A stretch of DNA of 30,795 bases from an uncultured Alistipes sp. Its GTDB lineage: Bacteria > Bacteroidota > Bacteroidia > Bacteroidales > Rikenellaceae. Below are positions 1-7,839 of the stretch, piece by piece. The position numbers were made by a program, and so were the translations under genes. Under the pieces are notes generated by a model. It was not told the DNA's origin, did no database searches, and worked only from the letters and a program-made list of their open reading frames with translations. Each line of letters starts with the position of its first letter. The stretch's first letter is position 1. Where the stretch lies: positions 1 through 30,795 of the forward strand of contig CAJTYA010000021.1 in NCBI GenBank assembly GCA_910583985.1, written 5' to 3'.

Positions 1-70
1 CGAGAACATCAATCAGAAGTTCGGTTCCGTATTTCCGTTTATGAAATTTATATAGCGGTATTTGTTTCAT
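1..70 (-). CDS. N-terminal fragment of probable AraC-type regulator (cut by window edge)
   Basis: The reverse strand reads ATG at 70-68 and stays open to the window edge for 23 codons, beginning MKQIPLYKFHKRKYG and continuing TELLIDVL. This opening resembles the N-termini of Bacteroides-type AraC family regulators, which carry an N-terminal sensing domain and a C-terminal helix-turn-helix pair. Neither domain is visible here, so the family call rests on recall of the N-terminus alone. A -7 box lies 20 bases upstream of the ATG, and an 11-bp palindrome lies just beyond it; both fit a regulated gene start. Confidence 0.5.
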   Translation of the reverse strand, partial: MKQIPLYKFHKRKYGTELLIDVL

Positions 71-89
71 TATAAATCGGTTTCGGGTG

Positions 90-97
90 CAAAGATA
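90..97 (-). promoter_or_regulatory. -7 promoter box of the AraC-like gene
   Basis: Read on the minus strand, the bases are TATCTTTG, an exact match to the Bacteroidota -7 consensus TAnnTTTG, 20 bases before the ATG at 70. No good -33 TTTG was found at the expected distance. Confidence 0.55.
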
Positions 98-103
98 CCG
101 AAA

Positions 104-145
104 ATGCGGCATATCTGGTTTTCTGATTCCGGAAATATGCCGCAT
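104..145. promoter_or_regulatory. 11-bp perfect inverted repeat, operator candidate
   Basis: ATGCGGCATAT at 104-114 is repeated in inverted orientation as ATATGCCGCAT at 135-145, with a 20-base spacer. It lies immediately upstream of the -7 box of the AraC-like gene, where a dimeric regulator could bind. It could also be a fold-back terminator for transcription arriving from the right, but no clear T-run follows the hairpin on either strand. Confidence 0.4.
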
Positions 146-397
146 GATAGAAAAATTGGGATGAACCTTTTCATGGAAAACAGGCGAGTTATACGCTCTC
201 CCTAACTGCCGTAGTGGGCCTTCATATACATTGAATTTTTCTCATCCAATTTGTGTTCACCTATTAGTTTACTTTGTTTTTTTCCTATACGTACCCGGAT
301 TAAAGTAAACCTAAATCTGCGTTCGTAATTCGCCTATATGCAGATATGAAAACAGCCTCATTTTATACCACTCAACAATGCTACGATTTACATCGGA
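146..397. other. AT-rich spacer downstream of the integrase
   Basis: No gene is supported here. The stretch is much richer in A and T than the DNA right of 3500. It contains a 9-bp inverted repeat, GTTTACTTT at 267-275 and AAAGTAAAC at 302-310, which could be an arm-type recombinase site or a regulator site. An attachment site might lie here, but nothing in the window repeats it, so none can be named. Confidence 0.3.
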
Positions 398-1537
398 CTA
401 ATCGAACAATCCGTTTACCAAATTGACAGCATCGTCCTTTTTCTGATTGATGATTTTGGCGTACACCTGCGTCATTTTCACATCGGCATGACCGAGCAAC
501 TTCGAGGTGGTATATAGATCCGCACCGAGTGTCAGCATCATCGTCGCGAAAGTGTGCCTGGCCGTGTGAAAGGTAAATCGCTTGTCGATTCCCGCAGCTT
601 TCGCCCAAGGCTTGATGAGTATATTCATCATCGACGGACTCGGCAAATCGAACACATGGTCATCCGCCGTTCTGTCTCCCCGTTCCGGCATCCACTTCAA
701 CGCTTCCGGAGAAAGAGGCAGGTAAATCGGCTCTTTGGTCTTTTGCATGGACACAGCCAAGCGGTATTGTCCTCTATCGACGAAGACGTCTTTCCACTTC
801 AATCCCACAATATCGCTCACGCGCAATCCGCAGAAGCAGGAGAACAAATAAGCGGACTTCACTGCCTCGTTATTCATCGGAGTGGCAATCAACGACCGGA
901 CTTCCTCGATGGTCATATACGACCGCTTGCTCTCCGGCAGGCGAATCTTATCCGAATTATTGATTTTGGTAAACGGATTGACTTTGATAATCTCCGCACG
1001 AACGGCAGCGTTCAAAGCTCCGTTCAGGATACGGTAGTAGGTGTGGAGCGTAAAGTTCGACACCCGCTTTCCTTTGGGACGGTATTCCGTCATCAGATAA
1101 TCGAGGTAGTCCTGACAGAATGCCTTGTCGATTCGATCCATCGTCATCCGTTCTCCTGCATAATCTTTCAGGATGCGAATGGTAACTGCGATTTGGTTTC
1201 CGTCCTTTTTGCCTCGCTTTGCCTGATTCTCTTTATATGTATTCATCCAATCGAGCAAGAATACCTTTTCTCTGTTCTCGATGCCCGCTTCCCCATTCGT
1301 CAATTCGATGATGCGTTTCGACTTGATTGCATTGGCCGCATCCATCGTGGCTTGATTCCGTTTCCGGGCATTATTGTCCGTTTCCGGGATGATATACATT
1401 TTGAGGTACTCGTATGTCCGCTTTCCGTCGCGGTAGATATCCAGATACAAACTCTTGCTTCCGTCGCTCAACGGCTTCATCCGAAGACGGATCGGTTCTT
1501 TGACTTTCGTCGGCTTCTTTACTCGTGGCATATTCAA
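398..1537 (-). CDS. Tyrosine recombinase / integrase
   Basis: This 379-residue protein is a site-specific recombinase of the phage-integrase family that breaks and rejoins DNA through a phosphotyrosine. The N-terminal part (about 1-100) resembles the arm-binding domain of Bacteroidales integrases, a SAM-like core-binding domain covers about 105-195, and the catalytic domain follows. The catalytic set is complete: R239 in CGLRVSD, H324 and R327 in HTARH, H350 in LGHAD and Y359 in VYAKI. The start is the ATG at 1537, with a TACCTTTG promoter box 24 bases upstream. The gene sits in AT-rich DNA beside a MORN-repeat gene, which suggests that it mobilises, or once mobilised, a genomic island. No insertion-site duplication is visible. 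Length and motif set indicate an intact enzyme. Confidence 0.93.
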   Translation of the reverse strand: MNMPRVKKPTKVKEPIRLRMKPLSDGSKSLYLDIYRDGKRTYEYLKMYIIPETDNNARKRNQATMDAANAIKSKRIIELTNGEAGIENREKVFLLDWMNTYKENQAKRGKKDGNQIAVTIRILKDYAGERMTMDRIDKAFCQDYLDYLMTEYRPKGKRVSNFTLHTYYRILNGALNAAVRAEIIKVNPFTKINNSDKIRLPESKRSYMTIEEVRSLIATPMNNEAVKSAYLFSCFCGLRVSDIVGLKWKDVFVDRGQYRLAVSMQKTKEPIYLPLSPEALKWMPERGDRTADDHVFDLPSPSMMNILIKPWAKAAGIDKRFTFHTARHTFATMMLTLGADLYTTSKLLGHADVKMTQVYAKIINQKKDDAVNLVNGLFD

Positions 1538-1561
1538 TTCCTTTACTTGTTATTTCTGTTG

Positions 1562-1569
1562 CAAAGGTA
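1562..1569 (-). promoter_or_regulatory. -7 promoter box of the integrase
   Basis: The minus strand reads TACCTTTG, an exact TAnnTTTG match, 24 bases before the integrase ATG. A TTTG further upstream lies about 24 bases away, longer than the usual 19, so the -33 element is uncertain. Confidence 0.55.
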
Positions 1570-1740
1570 GGAATAATAATCCGAATTGAGGAACAAACAA
1601 GAAACAAAAATGTACCGAATAAGAGCCAATCAACTGAAAACAATGAAAGCAACCGAAAAGAAATATATGCACTTAAATACCTATAAAACAGCGTATTTAT
1701 TTTCACTTGTTTGGTTCTTGTTTTCTTTTTGTAGGTCTAT

Positions 1741-1890
1741 TCTATAAATCTGAGAAATTTAAGACGAGTATACAAGGGTCGGCATAGTGGTTCTCACGCT
1801 ATGGCGTGGGCTGCTATTACTACATCTGTATACTTCGGGTTTTCTCAGGACCTTCGACTAAGACGTGGCATGGCAGTTCCACGCTTCCGT
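1741..1890. other. Fold-back intergenic element, possible ncRNA or dispersed repeat
   Basis: This part of the 1538-1938 spacer has no convincing coding sequence but shows ordered secondary structure. A hairpin CTCACGC / TATG loop / GCGTGGG spans 1793-1810. Two GTATAC palindromes flank it (near 1768 and 1829), and CGTGG (1864-1868) can pair with CCACG (1879-1883). A 73-codon open frame crosses it but overlaps the MORN gene in another frame and resembles no protein. From memory, similar sequence recurs in other Bacteroidales intergenic regions; that has not been checked. Confidence 0.4.
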
Positions 1891-1938
1891 GTTTAATGAA
1901 TGTTCTTGTGGTAGCTGGAGAATGCAAAAGGAATAAAA

Positions 1939-3222
1939 ATGGGAAAGATTTTTTGTGTATTGTTTTTAGAATTATCCGCTGTATCCCTTTCTTCTGCCCA
2001 AGTGAAAACGGATACGTTGTATTATGATAAAGATTGGAAAGGTGTCGAATCCGGTGTTTTCGCTACTTACTATCGGGTGATCGCATGTCCGGACAGCACG
2101 CATGCTCCCCGGCAGTTCAGAAATTATTACATGACCGGGGAGCTGCAGGTAGAAGGCAGGTATATCCGTATCGATCGGGACGACGATTTGCGGTCTGTTT
2201 TCGACGGAGAATGGACCCATTATTACAAATCCGGTAAAGTTGAACAGAAAGGGACTCGCGTGAACGGTAAACAGGAAGGCGAGTATGTCCGATACGATGA
2301 AAACGGACTCGTTTTGCTGCATACATATTTCAGGAACGACGAATTACATGGCGTTTGTACGAGATTTACGGAAGACGGGCTATGTATTCAGACAGAATAC
2401 GCGGACGGGAAGCCGGTGCATGATTACTGCGTTGTTTCGAACAAAGACGGTCTTTGCAGCAAAGTCGGGCTGAAAGATAAGCAACCGGTGTATGAAACTC
2501 CCTCGCAGGATGAATTGCAGACGGAATATAAGAACGGCGAAACATGGCACTACTACGATAAAAACGGTATCATGATCGGAATGACTAATAACCGGGTGCG
2601 CGATTATGGAAAATACTTTCGGATACCGATCGTCGTTGCGAATAACTCGATGTTTCCCGTCGATTTCGATCCTGAAAAAATAAAGGCTTCGCTTGTCGAT
2701 CCGGAAGGGAATGGACGAATGCTTCGGGTGTATTCCGCCGAAGAATATATGAGGAAGGTGCGTCGACAACAGAACTGGGCGATGGCTCTCAATAGCCTTG
2801 CCGAAGGAATGGCCGCTTCGAATGCCGGTTATTCTTCTTCGACGACGAATTCGTCGTATTTCGGAGGTTCTTCGAATTATGGAAGTATCTCGGCTTACGG
2901 TAGCGGAGGATATGTGGCCGGAAGGTATTCGGGCGGTTCATCGTATTTTGGAAATTCCTCTTCGGTGACAACATCGTATGACGGCGCGGCGGCGTATCAA
3001 GCCCAAATCATTGCGAGCAATAGAATCGCCGCATACGACAATGCGCTTTTGTCGGAAAGAGCGGCCAAAGACGAAGGTTATCTGAAACGAACGACGATAT
3101 ATCCCGGCGAAACGATAACCGGCTATATTCATATCGAACGTAAAAAGGGAACAGAAATGAAGATCGAATTGAATGTCAACGATGTCTGGTATATTTTCCC
3201 GGAGAATATCGATGAAAAGTGA
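1939..3222 (+). CDS. Secreted MORN-repeat protein with Ser/Gly/Tyr-rich segment
   Basis: The 427-residue product starts with a signal peptide (hydrophobic residues 4-19, ending SLSSAQ). Residues about 85-160 hold several MORN-variant repeats of the G-x-W-x-x-Y-x-x-x-G-x-x-x-x-G type (GEWTHYYKSGKVEQKG, GEYVRYDENG, GVCTRFTEDG), a fold common in exported Bacteroidota proteins and in YwqK-like proteins. A further unit, ETWHYYDKNG, lies near 205. Residues about 295-350 are low-complexity, rich in Ser, Gly and Tyr. A C-terminal piece (about 380-427) looks like a small beta domain. The start is the ATG at 1939, which directly precedes the signal peptide. Base composition is lower in GC than the core genes to the right, matching the neighbouring integrase, so it may be cargo of an island. 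No enzymatic motif is visible; function unknown. Confidence 0.8.
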   Translation: MGKIFCVLFLELSAVSLSSAQVKTDTLYYDKDWKGVESGVFATYYRVIACPDSTHAPRQFRNYYMTGELQVEGRYIRIDRDDDLRSVFDGEWTHYYKSGKVEQKGTRVNGKQEGEYVRYDENGLVLLHTYFRNDELHGVCTRFTEDGLCIQTEYADGKPVHDYCVVSNKDGLCSKVGLKDKQPVYETPSQDELQTEYKNGETWHYYDKNGIMIGMTNNRVRDYGKYFRIPIVVANNSMFPVDFDPEKIKASLVDPEGNGRMLRVYSAEEYMRKVRRQQNWAMALNSLAEGMAASNAGYSSSTTNSSYFGGSSNYGSISAYGSGGYVAGRYSGGSSYFGNSSSVTTSYDGAAAYQAQIIASNRIAAYDNALLSERAAKDEGYLKRTTIYPGETITGYIHIERKKGTEMKIELNVNDVWYIFPENIDEK

Positions 3223-3303
3223 AAGTTGAGACATCATGTCGGTTGAGGCGAAGCGTCGCTGAGTAGATGCGGGACCGGATAGCTTTGCTTCGAAAACGAA
3301 AAC

Positions 3304-3335
3304 GCAACGGGCCGAATAGGCTCGTTGCATTTTTA
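3304..3335 (+). terminator. Rho-independent terminator of the MORN gene
   Basis: GCAACGGGCC (3304-3313) pairs with GGCTCGTTGC (3319-3328) across a GAATA loop, giving 10 pairs with one G-U, followed by ATTTTTAT. The AT-rich block ends close to this point. Confidence 0.85.
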
Positions 3336-3518
3336 TATGCAAAATCGATACGAGTATGTTTCGGACTCGGTTCGGGAGTTGCGGCATTTCGTCCAACGAC
3401 GAAACAGTCCGTTCGGCGGAAAGAAGCCGGTGCTCTGTCGATGCGTATGCGGGCCTGCGGATAAAGGGCTAGGACTCGTGTCCGTGCGAACGAAAATCGC
3501 GAGGCGGCGGGGTCTGCC

Positions 3519-4646
3519 TTACACCGGCTCCGCCCCGATGCCCGGACGGTTGTCGAGCGCGATGCGGCCGTCGACGATTTTCATGCCGTCGAAGCGGTCG
3601 TTCGAGATCAGCAGGTTGCCGTCCAGATCGGCCCAGTCGGCCATGGGAGAGAGCTGGGCGGCGGCCGAGATCGCGCAGGAGGTCTCGGTCATGCACCCGA
3701 TCATCACCTTCATGCCCAATGCGCGCGCGAGCGTGGCCATGCGGTGGGCTTCGCGCAGGCCGGTGCTTTTCATCAGCTTGATGTTGATGCCGTCGTAGAC
3801 GCCTTGGGCCCGCAGCACGTCGGGGAGCCGTTGCAGGAACTCGTCGGCGATGATGGGCAGCGGGCTGCGTTCGCGCAGCCATGCCGTTTCGTCGATCATT
3901 TCCTTGGGCATCGGCTGTTCGACGAACAGCGTGCCCCGCTCGGCGAGCCAGTGGATCGTTTCGAGCGCCTTTTCCTTGTCCGTCCAGCCTTGGTTGGCGT
4001 CGACGCAGAGCGGTTTATCGGTTATCGAGCGTATCGTTTCGACCGTTTCCCGGTCGTTGTCGAGCCCCATCTTCACTTTCAGGATGTTGTAGGGTGCCGC
4101 CTCTTGGGTTTTCCGGCGGACGATCTCGGTCGTGTCGATGCCGATCGTGAACGAGGTGGAGGGAGCCTTTTCGGGCGACAGGCCCCAGATCCGGTGCCAC
4201 GGCTGTCCCATGAGTTTGCCCGTCAGGTCGTGCAGGGCGATGTCCACCGACGCCTTGGCGGCCCGGTTGTCGGGTGCGGCGGCATCGACGTATTCGAGGA
4301 TTTCGTCCATGCGGAACGGGTCGGAGAACTGTCCGAGGTCGAGCGAACCGAGAAAGCGGCAGACCGATTCCTGCGTTTCGCCTAAATAGGGCGGCATCGA
4401 GGCTTCGCCGTAGCCGGTCACGCCGTCGTATTCCAACTGTACCAGTACGTCCGGCGTGTGGGTGCGCGAGTGGACCGCTACGGTGAACGGGTGGATGAGT
4501 TGCAGGTCGTAGGGCTCGAAGGTCAGTTTCAGCGTGCCGCTTCGGGGCTGAGGCTTCTCTCTCCGGCAGGCCGAAAGGAGCGGGCCGGCCGTACCTGCCG
4601 CAGCGAGACCCCATGCCGTCGTTTTCAGAAATTCTCGTCTGTTCAT
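3519..4646 (-). CDS. Dipeptide epimerase (enolase superfamily), Tat-exported
   Basis: The 375-residue protein belongs to the muconate-lactonizing subgroup of the enolase superfamily, closest in motifs to L-Ala-D/L-Glu epimerases (YcjG, YkfB). These invert the Glu of the murein dipeptide L-Ala-D-Glu through two lysines and a Mg ion. The set is complete: K190 and K192 in LKVKMG, metal ligands D216 (CVDANQG), E243 (FVEQP) and D268 (IIADE), and K290 in NIKLMK. The N-terminus is a twin-arginine signal (NRREFLK) followed by a hydrophobic stretch and a lipobox-like LLSAC, so export as a Tat lipoprotein is inferred. That is unusual, since characterised homologues are cytoplasmic. It is last in an operon, 12 bases after the NlpC/P60 gene, whose product could supply its substrate. 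Other dipeptide specificities are possible. Confidence 0.88.
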   Translation of the reverse strand: MNRREFLKTTAWGLAAAGTAGPLLSACRREKPQPRSGTLKLTFEPYDLQLIHPFTVAVHSRTHTPDVLVQLEYDGVTGYGEASMPPYLGETQESVCRFLGSLDLGQFSDPFRMDEILEYVDAAAPDNRAAKASVDIALHDLTGKLMGQPWHRIWGLSPEKAPSTSFTIGIDTTEIVRRKTQEAAPYNILKVKMGLDNDRETVETIRSITDKPLCVDANQGWTDKEKALETIHWLAERGTLFVEQPMPKEMIDETAWLRERSPLPIIADEFLQRLPDVLRAQGVYDGINIKLMKSTGLREAHRMATLARALGMKVMIGCMTETSCAISAAAQLSPMADWADLDGNLLISNDRFDGMKIVDGRIALDNRPGIGAEPV

Positions 4647-4658
4647 GTCGTTGTCGGT

Positions 4659-5870
4659 TTATCGGTCGAAATACCAAGGATGTTCCGCCGCGCGCACGAT
4701 GCCCAGCGTGCCGGGACGGGTCAGGATGCGGCGGATGGCCATGCAGTCGTAGCCCACGTAGTCCTCCTCCGCGGGGTCGAGGCTGTTCACGCGGACCCGG
4801 CCCGACGAGTGGATGAACCGTCCTCCGGACAGATACATGCCCACGTGTGTGACGCGCCCCGTGGCAGCGTTACCGAAAAACAGCAGGTCGCCCTTGCGGC
4901 AGGTGCGCCATGCTTCGGGGGCGATGCTCTCGCCGGTGAGCGCCTGCTGCGAGGCGTCGCGGGCGATGATCGTGCCGTTGGCCCAGTAGGCCGTCTTGAC
5001 CATGCCCGAACAGTCCACGCCCTTGACCGACGTCCCGCCCCATAGGTACGGCACGCCCGTCATGCTGCGGGCCGTACGTTCCAGTCTGTCGGGCGTCGTT
5101 TCGAGGGCGGCCCATTCGTCCAACGGGCGGACCTCCGTCTTCCGGACGTAGCCTCGGCGTCCGTCGGGCAGCCGCACGGCGACGTACTTCCGTCCGGGTT
5201 TCTGTTCGGGTCGGGCGTCGGCCTCGACGATCGAGCCGAGCACGATGTCCGACAGGACGGCGCTCCGCTCGGTAGGCGCCGTGCGGACGAAACCGAGGTA
5301 GGCCGTGTAGATGTAGCGTGCGCTTTTCCGCCATCGTCCCATCTGCTCTTCGCTTCGGAGCGCGATGGCCGGGCCGTCCACCCAGCAGATGTAGCGGTCG
5401 GGCGTCTGCACGCGGAACCAGCTCCCCTCGCGTTCGAGCACCCGGAGCGGCGTGCCGAGAACGGCTTGCGTTCCCATTTCGGCGGCATGGGCCGGGGTCG
5501 TGCGCAGATTGACCGACGAGAGCGTCACCAAGGCGCGGACGTGTTCGCCCAGCGCCTCGTCGGGCAGCGTGCGGATACGGTTGCAGAAGGCGATGCCTTC
5601 CTGCTCCAGCCGTCGGGTCAGCGCCCGCACGGCCGCGGTGTCGTCGCATTTTCCCCGGAGGGTGTACATCCGTCCGTCCGGACCCTCCGCGGTGTCGCTC
5701 GCCGCGATTTCGAACACGGCCACCCGTTTGTCGGGGGCGTATTCGCTGCGGATGTTTTCGATAAGGGCCCGTATGCGTCCGCCGTCGGGTTCGCAGGGGG
5801 CTTGTGCGCCGAGCGGGCCGGGGCGAAGCCACAGGCCGAGGAGCAGCGTGAGGAAAATTCCGTGTTTCAT
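4659..5870 (-). CDS. SH3-domain NlpC/P60 cysteine peptidase, exported
   Basis: The 403-residue protein has a signal peptide (KHGIFLTLLLGLWL, ending LGAQA), a helical N-terminal region, two bacterial SH3-like segments (about 105-165 and 170-245) and a C-terminal NlpC/P60 domain (about 255-403). The catalytic triad is visible: C287 in VDCSG, H342 in THVGM and H354 in FIHSSG. The arrangement matches YkfC-like gamma-D-glutamyl-L-diamino acid endopeptidases, which cut muropeptides after D-Glu and release L-Ala-D-Glu. The start at 5870 is supported by the signal peptide and by a 4-base ATGA overlap with the upstream gene, indicating translational coupling. Its product would feed the epimerase encoded next. 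The open frame continues upstream of 5870, but that part is antisense-like sequence inside the neighbouring gene. Confidence 0.9.
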   Translation of the reverse strand: MKHGIFLTLLLGLWLRPGPLGAQAPCEPDGGRIRALIENIRSEYAPDKRVAVFEIAASDTAEGPDGRMYTLRGKCDDTAAVRALTRRLEQEGIAFCNRIRTLPDEALGEHVRALVTLSSVNLRTTPAHAAEMGTQAVLGTPLRVLEREGSWFRVQTPDRYICWVDGPAIALRSEEQMGRWRKSARYIYTAYLGFVRTAPTERSAVLSDIVLGSIVEADARPEQKPGRKYVAVRLPDGRRGYVRKTEVRPLDEWAALETTPDRLERTARSMTGVPYLWGGTSVKGVDCSGMVKTAYWANGTIIARDASQQALTGESIAPEAWRTCRKGDLLFFGNAATGRVTHVGMYLSGGRFIHSSGRVRVNSLDPAEEDYVGYDCMAIRRILTRPGTLGIVRAAEHPWYFDR

Positions 5871-7312
5871 CGTTCGTCGGTTTGTCGGGGTTCGTCGTAT
5901 CGTACTTCCATCGAATAGCTCCATTCGTCGAAATAGAGGTTGCGCCGCGAGGTTTCCGCTTCGCCCCGCTGGAAGTCGACCGGTTCGCTGCGCATGTGGC
6001 GTTTGGCCGGATAGAAAGCCCGTCCGTAGTCGGAGTTGACCGGCAGACGGTGGTTCTCCAACCCCGTCCGGTAGAAGGTGCGGACGGCTTCGGTTTCGCC
6101 GGTCGCGATCGTGCCGTAGGACATGTCGACGGGAATCCATCCCACGCCTTCGTAATAGACCTTGCCCCAGTCGTGCAGGCCTGCGCGGCCGTTCTCGACG
6201 ATCCATCCGCTTTCCCATCCGGCAGGGATGCCCACGCTGCGCAGCATGGCGATCAGCAGCAGCGTCACCTGTCCGCAGTCGCCGTGCCCGGCATCGAGCA
6301 CGTATTCCGGTATGCAGGGCAGCACGCCGTATTCGATGGCGCCGGCCCACGGGAACTCGGCCTCGATCCAGTCGTAAATGCGGGCCGTTATGCGCAGCGG
6401 GTCGATTTCGTCGCCGGCCAGTTCGCGGGCCTTGTTCGCGAGGCGGGGACTGAAGACGATGTGCGGCGGGCGTTGGGCCGTGTAGGTTTTATAAAGGTCC
6501 GAAGCGGTGTCGTAGGGCCGCAGGCTGTCCGACAGGCGTTGCGGATCGAAATATTGCGACATGGTCGTCAGACGGTACGACACAGTGAAGACGGTGGCGC
6601 TGTCCCGCGCGGCCGTCCGTTCCATGTAGACGCTGCTGTGCGGAGCGTCGGCCGGAGCGACGATATGCTCCGAGGGCGACGTGCCGAGCAGTTCGACGTC
6701 CCGCACGCGCGCGATGTCTCGCCGGGGATAGGGCAGCCAGCAGCGGACGGTGTCGCCTTCGGGTACGGCGTTCGGCTCGACGCGCAGCGTGTAGCGGATC
6801 GTCATGCCGAGCGGGTCGCAGCAGGCGCCCATGCCGTCGGAAAGGGCGATGGCGCGTGCAGCGTCGCTCCTTTTCATCCGCTCTTCGGCGCTGTCCGAGG
6901 GTCGCAGCGCCTTCAGTTCTTCGGAGAGTCGGGGCAGATTGCTCATCGCGCGGACGAAGTACCGTTCCTCGCCGTCGATGATCCGTCTTTCGAGCTCGCC
7001 GCTGCGGCTCCAGCGTTCGATCCGTTCGTCCGAAATGGTGTCGAAAAACACCTTGCGGATCGTCCGGGCGACCTGCGGGCGGTCGTAGGGAAATTCGAGG
7101 CGGATGCGCCGCATGATTTCGCGCAGCGAATCGGCCGTCTGGGCGGGTATTTCCCGTGCGGCGGATGCGTCGGCGTCCATTTTCGCTTCGGCCTCGGCGA
7201 ACCGGCCGGCCTCTACGAGCGCTTCGACTTCGGCCAGCCTGTCGCCTGTGGGGCTGCATCCGGCCGAAGCCAGAGCGAAGGCGACGCAGAGCGGAACGAG
7301 AAAACGTTTCAT
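5867..7312 (-). CDS. Transglutaminase-like lipoprotein
   Basis: The 481-residue product carries a lipoprotein signal (MKRFLVPLCVAFALASAGC, Cys19) and a transglutaminase-like core. The Cys-His-Asp triad is C346 in GDCGQ, H380 in LHDWG and D396 in PVDMS. Such bacterial proteins are usually thiol proteases or amidases rather than cross-linking enzymes. Residues about 20-300 form a mostly uncharacterised N-terminal region with a beta-sandwich-like part. The start at 7312 is chosen for the lipobox; the frame stays open further upstream but without a signal sequence. It is the first gene of the operon, has a good promoter upstream, and overlaps the NlpC/P60 gene by four bases. The context suggests a role in peptide or murein-peptide breakdown at the outer membrane or periplasm; the substrate is unknown. 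Confidence 0.85.
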   Translation of the reverse strand: MKRFLVPLCVAFALASAGCSPTGDRLAEVEALVEAGRFAEAEAKMDADASAAREIPAQTADSLREIMRRIRLEFPYDRPQVARTIRKVFFDTISDERIERWSRSGELERRIIDGEERYFVRAMSNLPRLSEELKALRPSDSAEERMKRSDAARAIALSDGMGACCDPLGMTIRYTLRVEPNAVPEGDTVRCWLPYPRRDIARVRDVELLGTSPSEHIVAPADAPHSSVYMERTAARDSATVFTVSYRLTTMSQYFDPQRLSDSLRPYDTASDLYKTYTAQRPPHIVFSPRLANKARELAGDEIDPLRITARIYDWIEAEFPWAGAIEYGVLPCIPEYVLDAGHGDCGQVTLLLIAMLRSVGIPAGWESGWIVENGRAGLHDWGKVYYEGVGWIPVDMSYGTIATGETEAVRTFYRTGLENHRLPVNSDYGRAFYPAKRHMRSEPVDFQRGEAETSRRNLYFDEWSYSMEVRYDEPRQTDER

Positions 7313-7354
7313 CGGATTCGGGTTTGAGCGGGGCATCCCGCCGGATGTGTTCCG

Positions 7355-7385
7355 CAAAATTAGCGATTTCATCCGGTCCCGGCAA
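7355..7385 (-). promoter_or_regulatory. Promoter of the transglutaminase-NlpC-epimerase operon
   Basis: On the minus strand a TTG (-33, at 7385-7383) is followed after 20 bases by TAATTTTG (-7, at 7362-7355), an exact TAnnTTTG. The lipoprotein ATG is 43 bases beyond the -7 box. The rest of the 327-base divergent spacer (7386-7600) holds no gene that I can support. Confidence 0.6.
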
Positions 7386-7607
7386 GGCGATGGACGGTTT
7401 CCGGTCGTGATTTTCCGTCGGTTCGAGCCCGAAGGGGCGTCGCCGAGGGTCTCAGCCGGCCGTTCGGGGTGGGCGTGCCGGTCGCGGAGGATATGCGCCG
7501 AGAGCGTTCGGAAGAGAAAATTTCCCCGTCGGCGGAACGTGTGGTTTGCTTTTTGCAATAGAATCCCGTACCGGGCGGGACCGAACGGACGGTACGCGGC
7601 CGGAGAA

Positions 7608-7615
7608 TCTATTTG
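7608..7615 (+). promoter_or_regulatory. Possible -7 box of the YtxH cassette
   Basis: TCTATTTG differs from TAnnTTTG at one position and lies 24 bases before the YtxH ATG. It is the best candidate in the divergent spacer on this strand, but weak. Confidence 0.35.
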
Positions 7616-7639
7616 TCGAATTTTTAAAATTTTCAGATT

Positions 7640-7822
7640 ATGAAAGGTCAATGCTTTTTTTCGTTTCTCGGCGGTGCCGTCGTAGGTGCAGTGGTAGCTC
7701 TTTTGCTGGCTCCCGATTCGGGCGAAAACACCCGTCACAAAATCGCCGACAAGATCAAGGCCGGCGAGAAAAAGGTCAAAGGCGTCATCCGTGACGAACT
7801 GATGCAGAACGACAACCGTTAG
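7640..7822 (+). CDS. YtxH-domain small membrane protein
   Basis: This 60-residue protein has one N-terminal membrane segment (about 7-23) with the glycine-rich GGAVVGAVVALLLAP core characteristic of YtxH proteins, then a charged amphipathic tail rich in Lys and Asp. YtxH proteins are associated with general stress in Bacillus, but their molecular role is unknown. It leads a tight three-gene cassette, 17 bases before the holin-like gene, an arrangement that recurs in Bacteroidota as far as I know. The length is normal for the family. Confidence 0.85.
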   Translation: MKGQCFFSFLGGAVVGAVVALLLAPDSGENTRHKIADKIKAGEKKVKGVIRDELMQNDNR

Positions 7823-7839
7823 CCGAAAGCCCGAAAGTC

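Noticed and set aside
1806..2027. 73-codon frame across the fold-back element
   Set aside because: Overlaps the MORN gene in another frame and lies in structured intergenic DNA; no protein family is recognisable.
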